Positions 60,801 through 64,000 of a DNA stretch of 64,000 nucleotides are shown piece after piece. The stretch comes from Malus domestica (taxonomy: Eukaryota > Streptophyta > Magnoliopsida > Rosales > Rosaceae), in the NCBI RefSeq assembly GCF_042453785.1, contig NC_091665.1:26565501-26629500 (forward strand), read 5' to 3'. The notes under the pieces are model-generated. The model was not told the origin of the DNA. It saw only the letters and a program-made list of their open reading frames with translations, and searched no databases. Numbering within the stretch: position 1 is the stretch's first letter; every line of letters begins with the position of its first letter. The translations under genes were made by a program, and so were the position numbers.

Positions 60801-62639
60801 CCAAAATTTTAAGTGCTAATGGAAGTCCTCCACAGTGGTGTACAAACCTTTTTGAAACGTCGCTATAGCTTTCAGTGGGATGGTCTTGCCCAAAAGCATG
60901 CAAACTGAAGAGCTCTAACGATTCACTGTCATTCAAAGTTTGACAACTATGAAACTTAACCATATGGTGGTAGGAATTTAACAACCCTGCATTACTTGTT
61001 GTAATGATGATTTTACTTCCCGGATAAAATTGATCTTGCATCCTTAGCAGTCCATCTAACTGCTCCATGCAATCTACATCATCGAGGACAAGAAGAACTC
61101 TTTTAGAGCAAATAGCATTTTCAATCTTAGCCATTCCTTCACTAATACTATGAATTTTCACTTTCCTCCCATTCAAAATATCATGAAGAAGCTGTTTCTG
61201 TATCTGAATCAAGCCATTCGATTTTTCTGAAAAGTCTCGTATGTTCTCTACAAAACTGTGTCTTTCAAATCTTTCAAAATTTGATCTGTAAACAAATTTT
61301 GCAATGGTTGTCTTTCCAATTCCACGCATTCCATGAATTACAAGCATACCAACATCCTTTGATCCATCTTGTAACCATAAGTTGATGTTCTTGACTCGAG
61401 ACTGGATTCCAACCAGGTTGGAGTCAATGGCGTAGCCAGAAATTATTCGATGGGTGGGCTAACCTAAAATTATAACTACGAAATCAAAATTTTAATCCTA
61501 TGTTGCCTACATAAAGTTATATAATAGTAAAAACTTGAATGTAGTAATTTGAAGCAAGAATTTTATGCTATGTTTTCTAGGTTTCTAGCCTTCAAAGCTT
61601 TCAAGTGAATAAAATAAGGAACCATTTGTGGTATGAAAGTTTTAATGTATTACTATTAAACATAATATTGATTAAAGTGATGAGTTTATTTAACATCTAT
61701 TAGCTCTTACTATTCTTAAAAACAGTATTACTAATAAAAAAAAATCATTCGTTAAGTGAAATATGACAATAAAAAATCATAAACTAAACCAAAAATTAAT
61801 ATTTTTAAGCTTGAAGAACCAAACTCTCCCTATGCTATAGCCCAGGGGAGCCTTGTACTTGGCTCCGCCCTTGGTTGGAGTCAACACTTATGGACGTCCT
61901 CCTTAGTTTGTCTTCAATCACTTTAACAATTTTCATGATAAACTTGGATTCATGCCTGAAAAAATGCAGTGAAATTGAACATTGAAAACCTAATCAAATA
62001 TGCAATGAGCCACGACTTCTATTAATTACAATAATTAAGGCAACAGATGTTGAAAGAATATATAGTTTGGAAGTTCAAACGTCATAAAATCGACTTAGCT
62101 ATTTGTAACGAAATTACGTACCCATCTTCTTCATTTTGTAAGACCATCCCAGCCAAATCTGCAGCTTCTGCGAGTGCTTCCCTCCATCCCATCACCGTGT
62201 CAAACGATTGAGTTTTTTGGTGTTTAGCAAATGCTTTTGCAATGCATCCTGTCTGCTTCCTCAAATGGGATGGATCGACATCGTAGAAGACCGGTAAGAC
62301 TACATGGTTGGAGGTCTTCTTGCGTTTGAGGATCATCACAAGCTCATTAAGGCACCATCTAGAGGACGAGTAGTCTTTCGAAAACACAACGACAGAACTT
62401 CGTGATTGCTGTATGGCTTTCACGAATTCTATCTTAATATCTTCCCCTCTCTCAAGTTCATCGTCATCTCGGAAAGTGCGAAGGCTTGCGTTGACAAGGG
62501 CTGTGTAGAGGTGATCCGTAAATGTCTTGCGAGTGTCTTCGCCTCTAAAACTCAAGAAAACGTCATAACTGCATCGAGAAGTACAACTGTTGGGATTGGA
62601 AGATGAGGAGGATTCTTGTGTTCCAATTACGAGAGCCAT
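57876..62639 (-). pseudogene. TIR-NBS-LRR resistance gene, nearly complete but interrupted (TNL3)
   Basis: The exon structure is clear: TIR exon 62122-62639 (MALVIGTQESSSSSNPNSC, YDVFLSFRGEDTRKTFTDHL), NBS exon from 61955 to 60398, first LRR exon 60003-60305, main LRR exon 58993-59892, post-LRR (C-JID-type) exon 58238-58895 (SHWKFGNKLEGGDELTI, VYYEQEEKV), and a C-terminal exon ending at 57876. NBS motifs are GMRGIGKTTIAKFV, VLLVLDDVDCMEQLD, GSKIIITTSNAGLL and GGLPLALKILGSS. Two defects are visible. A 445-bp element interrupts the NBS exon (61428-61872), and a one-base loss near 60660 shifts the frame within DFFLHIACF-type sequence. All other splice sites look canonical. TNLs sense pathogen effectors and signal cell death; this copy probably no longer does. 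A CA microsatellite lies in an intron at about 58196-58214. Confidence 0.86.
61428..61872. mobile_element. Short element with GGCGNAGCCA inverted ends in the TNL3 NBS exon
   Basis: 445 bases start TGGCGTAGCCAGAAATTATT and end CTTGGCTCCGCCCTT, so the ends share GGCG(T/G)AGCCA as an inverted pair. The 12 bases GGTTGGAGTCAA occur on both sides (61416-61427 and 61873-61884) and correspond to one original copy of the coding sequence VDSN. It is non-coding and AT-rich. The long duplication with short inverted ends suggests a Mutator-like or unclassified non-autonomous element; I see no poly-A tail or pol III boxes to support a SINE. Confidence 0.75.
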
Positions 62640-62903
62640 TGAATTCAGAAGAAAGCAACTAAATGTGCCCGGGGAAGATTAGGAAATCACTTCTTGTCTG
62701 TTTCTACATCAGGGGATGCTCAAGTCAATTGATCTTGGGCAGGCAATTATGTCCTACTTGTGATAAATTATCTTTTTTTTCATTTATCTCGAGCAGTGGA
62801 CTTTTGATTTCTTGTCATTTCATAATTTAGACTCCTTTTACAAGTTTTGCATTCGTCATTGTCTTCTTTGACTTGGCATGGGTGGCCTTTTCAACTGTTA
62901 TAA

Positions 62904-63567
62904 GATCATCTCCAACCGAAGGGTTAAGAGAAACAGAGGATCGAAAATAGTCCCAAAACAGTTTCCAACAGAGGTTCGTGGATCCCATAGAATCTGAAAG
63001 GACCAAAGGGCCAACAGAGGAACAGAATATCGAAAATAGTCCGAAAACAGTTTCCAACAGAGAGCTCATGGACCCCTCATAATTTGAAACCAAAGGGCCA
63101 GCCTGCTGGCTAGCCTAATTTCAATTTTTTTTTCCTTTTCCATTAGCCCAACCTTTTTTATTTCTTTCTTTTTTTGTTCTTTTCCATTGCCCAGCCCACT
63201 TTAGGGTTTAGGGCTTTGTTTTTTTTTTTTTTTTTTTATCTTAGCACACTTTTTGTTTTTATGCCTAGCAGCCTTTTTTTTTTTTTTAATTTCTAGTTTT
63301 TTTTTCCTACATCATTTTTCACATCTTTTTCACTATTTCAATCTTACCTCATTTTATTTCAATTTTTCGCATTCCATACTATAACCCTTTGGCCCACGGT
63401 TGGAAACGATTTTTTTGTGACAAGGCTAAAACGAGCCCTATGGCCCTTTGGTCCTCGGTTGAAGATGGAGGCAAATATGGCGATGTATTGTTCATTATAA
63501 TATTAATATCCTGGAGGGGCAGATGGCTAAAACGAGCCTTCTGAACCTCGTTCAGTTGGAGATGGCC
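62904..63567. mobile_element. Tourist/Harbinger-like MITE candidate
   Basis: The left end GATCATCTCCAACCGAA and the reverse complement of the right end, GGCCATCTCCAACTGAA, match at 14 of 17 positions. TAA flanks both sides (62901-62903 and 63568-63570), the three-base duplication used by PIF/Harbinger elements. Inside, a 45-base segment (GAAAATAGTCC(C/G)AAAACAG...) is repeated at about 62943 and 63032. T-rich tracts follow (63125-63310). It lies about 260 bases upstream of the TNL3 start, within its likely promoter. Confidence 0.5.
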
Positions 63568-63763
63568 TAAGTTTATCACAAGTGGGTAATGGCCAAAAGG
63601 CCATAAAAACTTCTTCTCCACCCACACATTGAGTAAAGTGATTCAGAATTCTGGACACACACTCATTTTCTCCTTTTTGCACTCATGCGATTGAATAAAC
63701 TAAAGAAAAATAAAAAAGACAAAAATAGACAGTATTTCAATCGTTATGCAAGGACTACACATT

Positions 63764-64000
63764 GTACAAGTACTTGTTTTAAGAAAGAAAACACATTTAG
63801 TTATATGACTAGTTGTGTGTTGCTTGCGAACCTCAAAACAATTTAGAGTTGTACAAGTACTTGTTTTTAGGAAGAGAACGCCCATGAAGTTTTATGACTA
63901 ACTGCGTGCTGCTTTATGACCTCAAAACACTTCAGAACTGTACAAGCACTTGTTTTTAGAAAGAAAACACCCTCGCAGTTGTATGACCAACTGAGGTCTA
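63764..64000. repeat. Tandem repeat of about 87-bp units, running off the window
   Basis: Three consecutive units begin GTACAAGTACTTGTTTT (63760), GTACAAGTACTTGTTTTTAG (63853) and GTACAAGCACTTGTTTTTAG (63939). Each is followed by AAAGAAAACAC or a variant, then TATGAC(T/C)A(G/A)(T/C)TG and CTCAAAACA. The units differ by several substitutions. The array continues beyond the right edge. No coding function is apparent. Confidence 0.75.

Noticed and set aside
61428-61872. A normal intron in TNL3
   Set aside because: The segment is flanked by a 12-bp direct repeat and has inverted ends, and its borders lack GT-AG in the gene's orientation; an insertion fits better.

Overview
This window is nuclear DNA from a flowering plant, a eudicot and most likely a woody Rosaceae such as apple or pear. 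The evidence is intron-rich plant genes with GT-AG splice sites, plant-only families (GLR3 glutamate receptor-like, tonoplast monosaccharide transporter, ATL RING-H2, TIR-NBS-LRR), a Cassandra-type LTR carrying a 5S rRNA-like domain, Copia and Gypsy LTR elements, and abundant hAT-like and Mutator-like MITEs. The Rosaceae placement is inferred from repeat and gene similarity recalled from memory, not from a search.

Layout. 1-3170: repeats (a hAT-like MITE, LTR fragments, a solo LTR with a clean target duplication) ending in a duplicated promoter-like segment with a TATA box. 3171-14110: a four-exon gene for a PP2C-like protein that has lost most catalytic aspartates and carries a C-terminal four-helix membrane domain. 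A young Copia element separates its leader from its ATG, and a very young non-autonomous LTR element fills its second intron. 15572-20286: a second Copia element. 20985-23090: an LTR fragment and a Cassandra-like LTR followed by a non-coding Gypsy-like interior. 23091-25797: no recognised gene.

The gene-rich core follows: a GLR3-type receptor (25798-29444, +), intronless homoserine kinase (30405-31514, +), an ATL-type RING-H2 protein (31740-32279, +) and a tonoplast monosaccharide transporter of the TMT/TST type (32678-35836, -). From about 37900 to 47000 lies a second transposon-rich stretch: a Copia relic split by a solo LTR, two related Mutator-like MITEs, a decayed hAT transposase gene with another hAT element nested inside it, and a large inverted-repeat element with a foreign core. 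At 47272-49639 (+) is an intact mitochondrial phosphate carrier (PHT3;3-like). The rest is a decayed TIR-NBS-LRR cluster on the minus strand (50261-62639), with a duplicated 3' half of the phosphate carrier embedded between two resistance-gene copies. This shows that the block 'carrier tail plus convergent TNL tail' was duplicated as a unit.

The genes do not form a pathway. Homoserine kinase (threonine synthesis), the vacuolar sugar transporter, the glutamate receptor-like channel and the phosphate carrier are independent housekeeping or signalling genes. The most unusual object is the dead-PP2C/membrane fusion, whose reading frame stays open across all four exons despite loss of the active site. 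Splice sites and domain calls were made by eye; no transcript or database evidence was available.
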